Below are positions 18,336 through 29,421 of a stretch of DNA of 64,000 nucleotides, one piece after another; the first letter of the stretch is position 1, and the number at the start of each line of letters is the position of its first letter. The notes under the pieces are model-generated. The model was not told the origin of the DNA. It did no database searches and worked only from the letters and a program-made list of their open reading frames with translations. Location of the stretch: assembly GCA_003013855.2 (NCBI GenBank), contig PVNU02000424.1, positions 3,782,001 through 3,846,000 of the forward strand. Direction: 5' to 3'. The stretch is from Liriodendron chinense (Eukaryota > Streptophyta > Magnoliopsida > Magnoliales > Magnoliaceae). The position numbers and the translations under genes are program-made.

Positions 18336-20450
18336 TGAATCCTACAAGCTTGACAAGGTAAGTCCTTATCCCTTTACCCATTAAAATCCAAATTCTCATC
18401 CAAGAAACCCATGGGATTGGACTCACATTCAAATGCAAAATCTAAAGTCCAACACATGTGTCACTTAGGATATGTGTTGGGCCCATTGGAAAAAGTAAGG
18501 CACACCTTAAAGAAGGTGGCATGGCATGCCTTAGGCAAGAAAGTCCATCATCTAAAGACACATTTTGGACAACAAATACACTCAAGTGCCATGAGATCAA
18601 CAAAGGATGAGAATCCTACTTCACATGAGAAGCCCCTCTTCAAAGTCCATATGTGGCCAAGGATTGATCCATTTTTATGCCAAGGCCATGTTCCTCACTT
18701 AAGATATTCCCATCTTTTTACACACATGTGCATGGACAAGTGGGGAATAGAAAGGAAGTGGGCCCCCAAGAGCAACCCAAATGCCTCATCTCAATGGATT
18801 GGAGAGAGCACATAGCCCACTTTGAAGAATATGAGGACCCATTCATGGGTTAACCATGGGCAACTTTATGTGCCTCATCTTGATGAAAATTTTGACCATG
18901 AAAATGCAACATGGCGGTCCACCCACAAACATATGGAATCAAAGAGGCCAATGGTAAAAATTTTGATGCACATAGCCCACATGAGGAGTCAAAGTTGGAA
19001 ATGCCCATGTAAAGGCAAGTTTGGGCAACTTATGTGCACCAATTTCTTTACCAAAAAAGGGAGACTATGTAAGCACAAAAGAGCATGGCTTGATGAGTCA
19101 CCCAACCATCATGAAAATGGATAAGAATGGTATACATAGCCCACTTGAAGATCAAAATCCAAAATGTCCCAAAGCATGGGACAAGAATGGGCAACTTATG
19201 GGTATCATTCTTTCCCACAAATTCAAAGAAAAACCACTCATATTTAAAATGATGGTGGAATGACCCACCAAGCCCCAAAGAAAGGATCAAGGAGCTATGG
19301 TTGTATGGATAGCTCACTTGAGGATCATCCATTCGAGATTGATAACATTAGAGGGAAACTCTTGAGAACCACATTCCTACCACAAAGAAAACCATTTGAA
19401 CTTAGTGAGATTGTGGGAACAACTCACTCATGGGACTTGTAGATGGTCAAGTAGCTCAAGTCCTCCATCCATCAAAGAAAAAGCATGAAAAGAAAAATCC
19501 TACATGAACAAAGTGTAGTGGGGCACACATGGTTCAAAGAAGTGCCCAAGTTTCAATGAAGGCCCAAAAGCCCATCCACATGAAAAACTCCAAGGAGCCC
19601 ACTACACCTTATACAAGGATGTACATCATAATCAAGAGATAGTGGAAGACTTAAGCCACTTGTCCATGTAGGCCCAACTAGGAAAACTAGCCCACTTGAG
19701 ATCCAAAATGAAGAATGGGCTAGCCACCTTGGTCCATACACATGTGAAGAAAGATGGGGTCACCTAAAGTAGGCCCCATGAGCCCAAAACTTGAGATGGG
19801 CCCTACCATGCCCATGGGCCCAAACCTTGAAAGGAAGAGGGAAAAGAAAGGAAGAGCATTAAGGAAAAATGACAAGGGCAAGAAAGCATGAGGGAGCCCA
19901 AAATGAAGCATTGGGCCCATCAAATACACCAAGGGCCATGACTTCACTTTGAGCCCATTTGATACATATGAAAAGAGGCCCAACTCCCATGAAAAAGATA
20001 GAGTATTTTGCCATGAACACTTGGTGACATGGCAAAATCACCCTTTACATATACATGAGGGGAGTGTGAAAAGAAGAAAGAAAAAAATGATGAAGTGGAG
20101 AGCTTGCAATGTCCTTCTCCATACACCATCTTTGAAAGAGACTTGAAATCTAGAAAAAGGTCAAGAATACTTGGGCCCACCCTCACACCTCTTGGAATAG
20201 CTACATGAAGAAAAGAAAAGAGCAATGAGAAGAGATAATGAAGAAGGAAAAAGACAAGAAAAGAAAAGGAAGTAGTCCATACCTTTACTACTCACCAAAG
20301 AAGGACCACCTTGCTGTCCCAAGACTTCTCTAAGGCCCACCACTTGAGAAGAGCAAAGGACCACCAAAGAAGAGAGAGAAAACTTGAAAAAAGATAGAGT
20401 ATAAGAGAGAGAAGAGAGAGATTGCACGTTTGAGGGGGTAAGGGTGCCCC
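18336..20450 (-). other. Leader region of the antisense aORF1 unit (non-coding)
   Basis: About 2.1 kb without a convincing gene. On the minus strand it begins below a TATA box with a CT-rich stretch (about 20330-20430) and a GGTGAGT donor-like site near 20290. This reads like a 5' UTR with introns. The rest has repeated words such as GCCCACTTG and CAACTTATG. Short ORFs on both strands show no family resemblance. Confidence 0.45.
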
Positions 20451-20458
20451 ATGTTATA
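20451..20458 (-). promoter_or_regulatory. Candidate antisense promoter TATA box
   Basis: The minus strand reads TATATAAC after CCCTTTTC. About 70 bp upstream (20522-20544) is a half-decayed copy of the GC-rich block (GGGCGGCCCATGG). Downstream on the minus strand is a long CT-rich leader. The arrangement copies that of the LTR promoter. Confidence 0.5.
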
Positions 20459-20898
20459 TAGAAAAGGGGAGGGCACCCTTTTACCCAGACCACTGAAGAG
20501 ACCAGAAGGCAGAGACCGGTCGGGCGGCCCATGGGAGGCTGTCCTAGCCCCTACCTAGGTGAAACAACCTCTCACCCCCTCTCCTTGGGAAGAACTCCTC
20601 CTTGAGAAGGGTGGTTGCAAGTGAATCTTGTACCTCCATGTAAGAATGAAGTGATGGAAGAGAATGGTGAGAAAAAGGATGAAATCTCACCAAAATCTCA
20701 TCTCATGAGAAATGGGTGAGAAATTGGGTTGATGATGTGGAAAAGTTCCATGGAATTTTCAAGAAAAAGAAAGGAAAATTTGACTTGATCAAACAATGAT
20801 CTCAACCATCCAAAGGCATGACCAGATGATTCAAACCATTTCCAAGAAGAATCCCAAGAATCTCCACCCTTGATTACTTTACATAAAGTTTTTTTTAT
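20459..20898. other. Region upstream of the candidate antisense promoter
   Basis: It contains the GGGCGGCCCATGG block at 20522 and otherwise unstructured DNA up to the tandem repeats. No gene was seen. Confidence 0.5.
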
Positions 20899-21307
20899 GG
20901 TCCGAAGACCTTAAACTACGTTAGGATCAGGATCCCGAGGGATTTTCAATAAAAGCCGACATCGGTTTGGATCGAATCAAGACCTGACGATCTCGGACAT
21001 TTTCAGAAAACCAAAAAATATATACATCACATGTACAGTTTCTGGTCCGAAGACCTTAAACTACGTCGGGATCAGGATCCCGAGGGATTTTCAATAAAAG
21101 CCGACATCGGTTTGGATCGAATCAAGACCTGACGATCTCGGACATTTTCAGAAAACCAAAAAATATATACATCACATGTACAGTTTCTGGTCCGAAGACC
21201 TTAAACTACGTCGGGATTAACATCCCGAGGGATTTTCAATAAAAGTCAGGATCGGCCGTGACTGCTCGAATCAAGATCCGCTGATACCGGATATTTTCCA
21301 AAAAAAG

Positions 21308-21375
<68 letters not shown>

Positions 21376-21840
21376 TGCCCCCCTTTTTGTACAGTTTCTG
21401 GTCCGAGGACCTTAAACTACGTTGGGATCAACGTCCCAAGAGATTTTTAATAAAAACCAGCACCGATCCCAACCTTTCAGGCCAAGGTCTGATGATCTGG
21501 ATCATTTCGAAAAACACAAAAAATGTTTGCCCCTCTTTTATAGTTTCAGAGTCCGAAGACCTTAAACTACGTCGGGATCAACATCCCGAGAGATTTTCAA
21601 TAAAAACCGGCATCAGCCTTGATCAAGGTTCGGTAACCCGGATCATTTCAAAAACACCAAAAATATTTTAAAGCTTTTCACAAAAACCAGCATCAATCTA
21701 GATCACCCGAGTTGAAATCTGGAACCTTTTCAAAAAAAAAAAAAAAAAATTGATTCATCAAGAATTTCAAATTGCACAAGTTCATCTCCAGCGGTCCGAA
21801 GACCTAAAACTACACTGGGATTAACTTCTCGGGGGCTTTC
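20899..21840 (+). repeat. ~145-bp tandem repeat array in element A 3' region
   Basis: The unit starts GGTCCGAAGACCTTAAACTACG and includes GGGATTTTCAATAAAA. Copies start at about 20899, 21044, 21189, 21400, 21550 and 21793 (the last diverged). The first three are 145 bp apart and nearly identical; later ones are expanded by an AT run or diverged. Tandem repeats before the 3' LTR are a known Tat/Ogre feature and a source of satellites. Confidence 0.85.
21312..21372. repeat. (AT)n microsatellite within tandem repeat unit
   Basis: An uninterrupted AT run of about 60 bp. It expanded from the AAATATATACATCACATG segment of the 145-bp unit. Confidence 0.9.
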
Positions 21841-22408
21841 TTTCCTAACCTATTCCAGACATGGCTGACACTTGATCGTACGGGTGTCTGGAATCTCCTA
21901 AACAGGTAAAGGCTGAGGCGGGTAGAACTCCGCAACCCTGTTCGTGTTGAACGCACCGTGATGGACAACCTTGATTTGGAAGTCGCTGTTGAATCTAACG
22001 GATGTTCCCTGTTCCTAAAACTCATGAAGGGGATTAAGGCTGTTAGGAGGTGGAGCGCACCCTCACAGAATTGTGAGCAACGTAAGGCCCCAAACTGGAT
22101 TGACTAAGGGAAATGTGAGGATGTGGCTCATTTTGTGGCCGAAGGAGTCCGTCGGACGATACGTGGTCTATGTGCATTGCACATGAGGAACAGGCAACTT
22201 TGTGGGTGTGTTGACTGAAAACCCTCAAAATCCCCTCATCCGAAGATGTAAAACTACGGCACTTAATTGTGTGAGACTCGTCTTGCTCGCTGACGTAAAA
22301 TGGATCGGGTGCCTTACCAGCAGTAGAAGCTGGAAGTGGATGAAAATTCCATACTTTTCCCTGCATTTCATAAAAATCACAAAAATACAAAAACATTGCA
22401 AAATCACC
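21841..22408 (+). other. 3' region of element A, unassigned
   Basis: No gene was recognised. It carries one more CATCCGAAGATGTAAAACTACG word near 22226, a relict of the 145-bp unit. Confidence 0.5.
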
Positions 22409-22580
22409 TTTTCAAAAATCACAAAAAATATTTCCCTTGCTTTCAACAAAATATTTTCAAAAATCACAAAAAATATTTCCCTTGCTTTCAACAAAATATT
22501 TTCAAAAATCACAAAAATATTTCCCCTGCTTTCAATCAAAATATTTTGAAAATCACAAAAAATATTTCCTGTGTTTTCAA
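22409..22580 (+). repeat. 45-bp tandem repeat, about four copies
   Basis: The unit is of the type TTTTCAAAAATCACAAAAAA plus TATTTCCCTTGCTTTCAACA. Copies start at about 22409, 22454 and 22499, with a fourth diverged at 22544. It is AT-rich and non-coding. Confidence 0.85.
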
Positions 22581-23480
22581 TAAACTGATCTCTACCCTGA
22601 CCGCTCAGGTAAAGATTCGGATCCACATATTTACAAAAAAATCACAAAAATTAGCATCCCCAGCACTACAATTCAGGAGTCTTGAACTCCGCTCACTTCA
22701 CAGTATGGGATGACGGATCCAATCGCCCGCAAATTGGAATCTTGACCAAAACGGGCAACCAAACACCATCTCAATCACATGTATGCCCAGAAGAACATCT
22801 TGAAGTTGAATAATATCCTCGTACATTCTCATTAGCAAAGAAACAGCATCTTGGGACGATGGACCTGATCGACCACGGGTCAGGATCTTGACCAACCCGC
22901 TGTCCAAACCTCCGTATCAAAAAGAAAAATCCCTAGGGAGAACAACCCTGCAAGCAATAAGCTCAAAATTCTCTGCATCTCCAGCAAAAGCAAAATCATC
23001 AAACTGAAAGAGAATGAGCCAAAGCCATGCATTCATCATGCATCTCCATGCATCAACATCCATCGCATCAATCATCATGTTTACCTGCTTTCAAAATAAA
23101 AGTTGGTTAGCTAAAGACCCCACAGGCATCCCTAGTGGAGGCACATGCAAACCAGATTTTCATTTCAAAAAGACAAAAAATATTTCTATTTGCAAATAAA
23201 AACCCCACGGAGTATCACTCCCTAGAGTGGGTATCTTTTCAAAAACCCAAAAATATTTTCCAGTAGAGCGTTCTGCCTCCAAAACACCAGGAGATCTTCC
23301 ATATCTCTGGGTAGGAGCCGACGCAAAAATCAAATAAGATCCGATGCCTCGCGGTTTTCCCGGAGACCATCGGATCCAATGCACTCAAAGTACGGTCGAA
23401 CTGAACTCCAGTGTCAGTGCGGTCGTACCACATGCCAAGATACAAAAAGATGAAAAGCCAAAAGGTTCGGTCACAGAAAC
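22581..23480 (+). other. 3' region of element A, unassigned
   Basis: No gene. Several TCAAAAA(C)CCAAAAATATTT words near 23160-23260 repeat those of the 145-bp and 45-bp arrays. Confidence 0.45.
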
Positions 23481-23489
23481 CATTTGAAC

Positions 23490-24420
23490 AGGTGGAAACG
23501 ATGAATTGTAACCCAAGTATCAAAATCAGCAGATTGGGTGGAAAGAGTTCACCCGCACATACCTAGGCGTGGATGCCTGAAGTACCTTGACTAAGTCCAA
23601 GTCGGCGTAGTAGAATCCCGTAAGACTATCTGACGCAGGGCGTCTAACCACTTTGACAGTCAAGCGAAATAAGTACTCCTGGAGTGATCTGGGAAAACAT
23701 CAAACATCACACAATCAGTCTCAGGGTCAGCATCCTCGTAAGACTGTCGACGCAGAGGCTCTGTTGTACCTTTCCGATGTTAGTACCGATCGGGAATGGA
23801 AGGGTTGCGATTGGGTACCCAGGTTGCAGCAAACTGCAGGGACAATCGCAACGTTTTCTCCAAACTCTCGCGGTATGTGCGAGTTATCAATTTCCAGATA
23901 ATCAACTGACTCAGATACAAAGGACAACAAAGACTCCAGACCACAATCAAGGAAAGAATGAATTGCAAACCAAGCATCAAAACCAGCAGATCGGGTGGAA
24001 AAAGCCCACCCGCACATACCTAGGCGTGGATGCCTGAAGTACCTTGACTGAGTCCAAGTCGGCGTAGTAGAATCCCGTAAGACTATCTGACGCAGGGCGT
24101 CTAACCACTTTGACAGTCAAGCGAAACAAGTACTCCTGGAGTGATCTGGGAAAACATCAAACATCACACAATCAGTCTCAGGGTCAGCATCCTCGTAAGA
24201 CTGTCGACGCAGAGGCTCTACTGTACCTTTCCGATGTTAGTACCGATCGGGAATGGAAGGGTTGCAATTGGGTACCCAGGTTGCAGCGCATGCAGGGACA
24301 ATCGCAACGTTTTCTCCAAACTCCCGCAGTATGTGTGAGTGATCGGTTTCCAAACGATCAACTGGCACAGATGCAAAGGCAAGCAATGATTTCAGACCAT
24401 GATCCATGAATGACTGGGTC
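23490..24420 (+). repeat. ~457-bp tandem duplication just before the PPT
   Basis: Two direct copies (about 23490-23946 and 23947-24405) share CGCACATACCTAGGCGTGGA, AAGTACTCCTGGAGTGATCT and CGCAGAGGCTCT, with few differences. No coding support. Confidence 0.85.
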
Positions 24421-24424
24421 AGAA

Positions 24425-24498
24425 GTGGGGTGTCTACTCGCTTTGGCATTCGGTTGCACGCAACCTCTGCCAAAGAGGGGCATCTGTAGACACCCCAC
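24425..24498. other. Three-tier inverted repeat across the PPT and 3' LTR start
   Basis: The outer arms GTGGGGTGTCTAC (24425-24437) and GTAGACACCCCAC (24486-24498) are perfect. The middle arms CTTTGGCA (24441-24448) and TGCCAAAG (24468-24475) are perfect. The inner arms GGTTGC (24452-24457) and GCAACC (24460-24465) close a 2-nt loop. The right outer arm is the LTR terminus itself, and the PPT lies on the right side of the stem. Confidence 0.85.
24472..24480 (+). promoter_or_regulatory. Polypurine tract of element A
   Basis: AAAGAGGGG lies four bases (CATC) upstream of the 3' LTR. It is the expected plus-strand primer site. Confidence 0.85.
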
Positions 24499-26014
24499 CT
24501 TCGGCTACACTGTTGGTAGAGATAGCTGGATGAATGGAGGACCATACCCCCAAATCCCAAGTCCAAACTCAGCCAAACTCACCCTTGTAAGCCCCATTCC
24601 ATAGCCCAGTTCAAGCCTGAACCCAGTCAACCCAGTCCTAAACACCACCCTGAAAAACCCCCCATAAAAAAGGCCAGTAAAAAAAAATCCTAAAAAAGTC
24701 AAACTCACTGAGTCAACTCGCTGACCCGCTGAGTTAACCCGCTGAGTCAACCCGTTGAGTCAAAACACCGAGTCAACCCGTCGAGTCAACCCGTTGAGTC
24801 AAACCACCGAGTCGACCCGCTGAGTCAACTCACTGAGTCGACCAGCAAGTCAAACAGCAGCCCCGAGGGAGCGACCGTACTCGCTGGAAACCGAGGAGCG
24901 GCCGTACGGGCGGCCCATAGCAGGCCGCCCGGAAAAAATTACGAGAGCTGCCACTCTCCAACGCTATAAATACCCTTAGCCTCCTCTCATAACAGCATCC
25001 CTTCAAGTCCAGCCAGTCTGGGTGCGATCCGAGTCCCCTTTCCCCTTTAGCCCATTTTTCCACCAAGGAGAGCCCGAGTGAGGAGAGTCTAGCCCTGGTC
25101 CAGCCCAGCCTGACCACTGGTCCAAGCCTCCCAAGCCATCCAGGTCTTGATCCAGCCACTCGAAGCCAACCCCTTGCGACACCTCCATCCACTCAGCTAC
25201 TCTTTTCCAGCATCATCTCATTTGCATCTAGCATAAGTACAACATTTACTTTTCTTCCAACCCCCCTGCTTCACTGCAAACACTTTGATTATTCAAACAC
25301 ACCGTATGCATCTCGCATAAAGCACCTGTCAGTTCGAGCGTATGCTCTGGGCTTGCCCGTTGTTGGAACCTGCCCATCAGAAACTCTTACTGTTCAGACC
25401 TGCATTCATGCTTCACCATAAAACACCTTGATCATTCAAGCACACTGCATACGTCTTATATTAAGCACCTGTCAGTTCGAGCGTACGCTCTGGGCTTGCC
25501 CGTTGTTGGAACCTGCCCACCAGAAACTCTTACTGTTCAGACCCGCATTCATGCATCATGTCATCCATGAGAATATACGAGGATTAAACTAGACTTTCAA
25601 GTGTTTGATCGATTCTGTGAAGTAGAGACCGTACTTCGGTACGGGCAGTGTGTGGGGTGCTTAACCTCTTCCCACCCTGTAACCGTGATCCCTTACCTTG
25701 AATCTCTGGCCGCAGATCAAAAGGAGTCATTTTAGAGGAAAGGATCTTCAGATCCCCTTCTCTAACGTTTCTACGAGGTCTAGCCGACTGTAGATTCGAA
25801 GTAACTGGCTAGTGGCGACTCTGGTCTTATATAAACTCATTTAAACATATCCAGCTTAACACGACAACCAAACGAAGCCCTCGAGAACGAGGCAAGCCAG
25901 TGGCACAAATGGCGATTTCGCACTCACGCATCCTCATCTCCTTCTTTTCCGAAAGGAAAGGGGAAGGGAGAAGAACGTCGTGTGGGAGCGCGGAAAAATC
26001 AGCGAGGGTCCACA
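24485..26014 (+). repeat. 3' LTR of element A
   Basis: Starts TGTAGACACC and ends GGGTCCACA, followed by the ACTAT duplication. It has the GC-rich inverted repeat (24908-24930), TATAAATA (24965-24972) and the 142-bp duplication. It differs from the 5' LTR mainly in the U3 array and around the TATA box; beyond that only scattered changes are seen. Confidence 0.95.
24965..24972 (+). promoter_or_regulatory. TATA box of element A 3' LTR
   Basis: TATAAATA at the same place as in the 5' LTR. The DNA on both sides (about 24935-25000) is strongly different from the 5' LTR. Confidence 0.75.
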
Positions 26015-26019
26015 ACTAT
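26015..26019. repeat. Right target-site duplication of element A (ACTAT)
   Basis: A direct copy of 1289-1293, immediately after the CA end of the 3' LTR. Confidence 0.95.
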
Positions 26020-26803
26020 GTATCAAAATCTTCTGAATGAATATGTAACCTCTGACTTGTCTCAAATTACTTGATGATGCCTATATGTTCTGAATGATTT
26101 GTGGGAGATGAGACTTCCTAACTGCATGGATGATGACTTGAACGGCTCAGATTGCTTGATTTGGCCCTGTGGGCCCCTTCCAGACCTCATCTTTGCTTTG
26201 GAGCACCTTTTCTTGATGTTTTGTGAGGCTAAGAAGGCTTCTCATGGTGTGGATGATAACTTAAAGGTTCAGATTGCTCTTTTCAGCCATGTGGGCCTAC
26301 TTGATGATCAGATCTTGGATTCTGGTCCTATTTCTTGATGATCAAGCCTTCGATCTTGCTATTTGGTGACTCGTGCAAGCTTTTCCATGGTTTAGATCAT
26401 GATGATCTAGTCTTTGAATGGCTCAGATTGCTTGTAGGCCCCTCTTGATCAATTTTCCTTCTCTTTGACTTGACCAGGCCCATGTTGGCCGTAATACTTC
26501 GTGATTGGAAAGGTGGGGTACCTTCCAGATGATTTTGATCATCCTCAAACGAAATTCGAAGTGGATTAGAGCCTTGGGCGGACCTCGGGGTGCCATCTGC
26601 TGATGTGGACTGTCAGCCTCACTTACCAACGACCGTGGAGCCAATCCCGCGGAGAGAGAGGGAGCGCGTCCGTACGGGCGGCCCACAGCGAGCCGCCCAA
26701 GGCTCGCCTCTTGTGCGGTCTGGGCTAGGTCGTGCTCGGACATTTCCTTCTGTCCACTGCTCTTGTCCCCACCTTCTTTGTACTGGAGAATTCGATTCCA
26801 GCC
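26020..26803. other. Spacer between aORF1 and aORF2 of B
   Basis: It aligns with 15191-16840 of A minus the MITE. It holds the GC-rich inverted repeat at 26676-26698 (arms GGGCGGC and GCCGCCC). No gene. Confidence 0.65.
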
Positions 26804-29421
26804 ATGAATCCTCTTTTCTCTTTGTCTTTTCTCTTCATCTTGTCCTCTTCCGATTTTGTCCTTTCTTGGGCAGCCTTTGATGGTGATTTGGGGGCCATTG
26901 TGGGAGAGGTTGGTGGGTCCCACACTCCAGCAATTGGTGAAGGCTTTAATGATGGAGAGATTTCTTTAATGGATGGTAGAAATGGAGCATTGAATGGGGG
27001 CATTGATGGGGATTTAGGGGTAGTGGTTGGTGGAGCTTTGAATGGCCCCATTAATGGCAGCCATGCTGAAATTTCAGATTTGAATGGGGCATTGATTATG
27101 GGAGAAATGGATGGTATGGATGGGATGAGGAGATGGGACATAGGTGAGGCTATGCATCCCTTGAGTGTGGGCCACATGGATGATGTGATTGATGGTGGTG
27201 ATGGGGGTATGATGGACATAAATGGGCTGATCTCATGTTTGGATGGTATGGATGGTTCAGATGATACCTTTGATGGCTTGGATGCTCTTGATAGTGGCCG
27301 AGATGTGCAGCACACTTGCTTGAGTGGACTTGATATGATCATTGATGATGTCCCCCTGATGATGGATGGTGTGGATGCCTCGATGATCCCTTTGGTTGGA
27401 CAGGATGATGATTAGATTCACGACTTTATGTTGAAGAGGGCCCCAGGTCCAGATCTGATCGTTGATTCTTCGATCGGGGTTGCCGGGACCCTTCTTGACG
27501 GTTCAGATGCCTTTTTTGACGGTCAGATTGGTGAGGATGCCACGATGTGTGGTGTGATTTTTGCCGATAGCCCTTTTGATGGAGAGTACCGTCCTTCTCC
27601 TGATCGTCAGTCCTTTGCGCACTCCATTCACGAGGTGGGCGAGTCTTCCCATGCGGCTGAGGTCGTGACAGTTTCAGACAGTGACGCGATTATATCAGAC
27701 ATAGCCGCCACTTGGGATAGGTCAGGGGTTGTTGAGTCTGCAGAGGTTCCAGCTTTTCCTTCTCCTTCGCCCGTTGATCTTCTGATCTTTGATGAGTTGT
27801 CATCGATTCCTGGGCCCTTTGTTCTGAATGGGATTCCTGTGAGGACTTGTCAATTGCTTCCTCGTCCTTCTTGCTCACCACAACTGTTTGCTTGGCTTGA
27901 CAGTTTGCCAACTTATGAGATTCGAGACTTGGAGTCATATGATTTTGGCAGCCTGATCCATATGGCTAGAGTTGACATTAACTGGAGGATGGTCGGGGCT
28001 GCATTGATTGACTGGGTCCTCTCGTTGAACCTATTTGCGTTCAACGACATGGAGATGGGACCCTCTTTGGAGGAGCTTACGCGTTTAACTGGTCTTCCTT
28101 GGGATTATTCTTAGTATTTTTCGCCGAAGACTTTGCCGAAGACTGCCACACCGCAGAACTGGTTCGGGATCCCCTATCTTGTTCAGCCTGCATCTGTCAG
28201 CCAGGATGCTGTGGTGTTCTCCTTGGACTTGCTGTATGATCTTTTTTCGGGTCCTTGGAGTGTGGCAGGGTCTTTACTTGCTCGGAATGCACTGATGTTC
28301 TGCTTGATTGCTGAGGTGCTATTCTCGGGATGGGGCAGGTCCCAGACTCCTTTGCTTTTTAAGGTGATGAGCCGAGTTATTCGACGTCAGGGGATCATTT
28401 CTCTTGTCCTGGCTGAGCTGTTTAATGGGTTGACTGACTGTGCCCTGGGCCGCACTCGTGTCCTTCGCGGCTGCTGTGCATTTCTTCAGGTATCTTTTAT
28501 GCATCTTTCTTTTCTGGTCCTTTTGGGAATTTCTCTGCTCTAGCTGAATTTCTTTTCTTTCTTGTGATCAGGTCTGGCTATGGGAGCGTCTTTCGCTGAC
28601 CGTTCCTGTACCATTTCCTAGCACCCGTCGCCCAGACCTTATGCGACACATCATGGAGTTTCTTCCGCATACAGCTAGGATGAGCGAGCCCTTGTATCGC
28701 AGGATGTTTGCTGAACTTTGTGACTGGAGTGTTCATTGGGAGTCATCTTGGCTTTCACTTCCTCCAGTGCTTTGCAATGCGCACCGCCTTCCTCTGATGT
28801 TGGTAGGCTTTTGATCTTACTTTTCTTACCACCCTATCCAATTTCTGCGGCAGTTTGGGTATGAGCAGGATGTTCCCCTTTTTACTTTCATCGGTATCGG
28901 GCGTCGAGCACTTCCATCTAGATTATCTGACTTTAGGACCCCGAGTTGACGGATCCTGGGCGAGTTACCTGACTGCTGATCTGCTAGGTTTTGAGCTGCG
29001 GGCTTTTCCGATGGCGACTGCCCCATATCAGTACTGGGTTGCTAAGCAGTCTCTGTATCGACGTATCCCTTGCTGGCACCAGACTGCCGATGAGGATGAG
29101 CAGGATATCCTTGGAGATGCCGGCTCTTCATCTGGTTCATATGAGCCTTTTGAGGAGCGCCCATTTATCAATCTTGGCTTCCTCTTGGCCACTCATGGCC
29201 ATTTGCTGTCTGAGATTTTCGCACTTCGGTATCATTATGAGATGATGTCGAGGAGATTGGCTGCCGATCAGAAGTTGTCTGATGAAGAGGCAGCGATCCA
29301 TGTCCTTGAGCGTGATGAGGTGCATTACCTGTGCATGGAGGTGAGCAAGTTGAGAGCGAGGCTACTTCATTATGAGTCAGAGGACTTACCTGATATGGCG
29401 GAGGAGGCGGGTAGAGATTAA
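26804..29421 (+). pseudogene. aORF2 of element B, decayed copy
   Basis: It reads antisense to B from ATG 26804 (MNPLFS). Exon 1 ends at 28489 and exon 2 starts at 28572; the GT-AG borders match A and the intron is 82 nt. Exon 1 keeps one frame but has TAG at 27413-27415 and TAG at 28112-28114, and a 12-bp in-frame insertion near 28125. Exon 2 has TGA near 28813 and a frame change before 28855. The C-terminal coiled-coil-like part and stop (AGRD) are kept. Homology to A is clear over the whole length. Confidence 0.8.

Larger units (their letters stand above)
1294..26014 (+). mobile_element. Element A: complete 24.7-kb Ty3/gypsy (Tat/Ogre-type) LTR retrotransposon
   Basis: Bounded by two similar LTRs (1294-2815 and 24485-26014), each TG...CA, with a perfect ACTAT duplication. 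Internal order is PBS (2819), gag (3106), protease (active site near 6430), RT, RNase H and integrase (to 11461), a motif-rich spacer, two minus-strand spliced genes (12594-18335), a repeat-rich 3' region, and a PPT (24472). The order PR-RT-RH-INT is Ty3/gypsy. The extra ORFs after integrase, the overlapping frames between PR and RT, and the tandem repeats before the 3' LTR are known features of the Tat lineage, which includes Ogre. Outside one patch around the TATA box the LTRs differ at only about one to two per cent by eye, so insertion is fairly recent. It inserted into the antisense gene of element B. Confidence 0.95.

Noticed and set aside
18411..19442. Several + frames of 60-134 codons between aORF1 and the tandem repeats
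   Set aside because: No family resemblance, many histidines and prolines from repeated words, and no support from B in this window.
20899..21840. CRISPR-like array
   Set aside because: The whole 145-bp unit repeats, with no unique spacers, and the context is a plant retrotransposon 3' region.
1294..26014. Integrated pararetrovirus
   Set aside because: Two LTRs, a target duplication, and integrase after RNase H show an LTR retrotransposon. No movement protein is seen.
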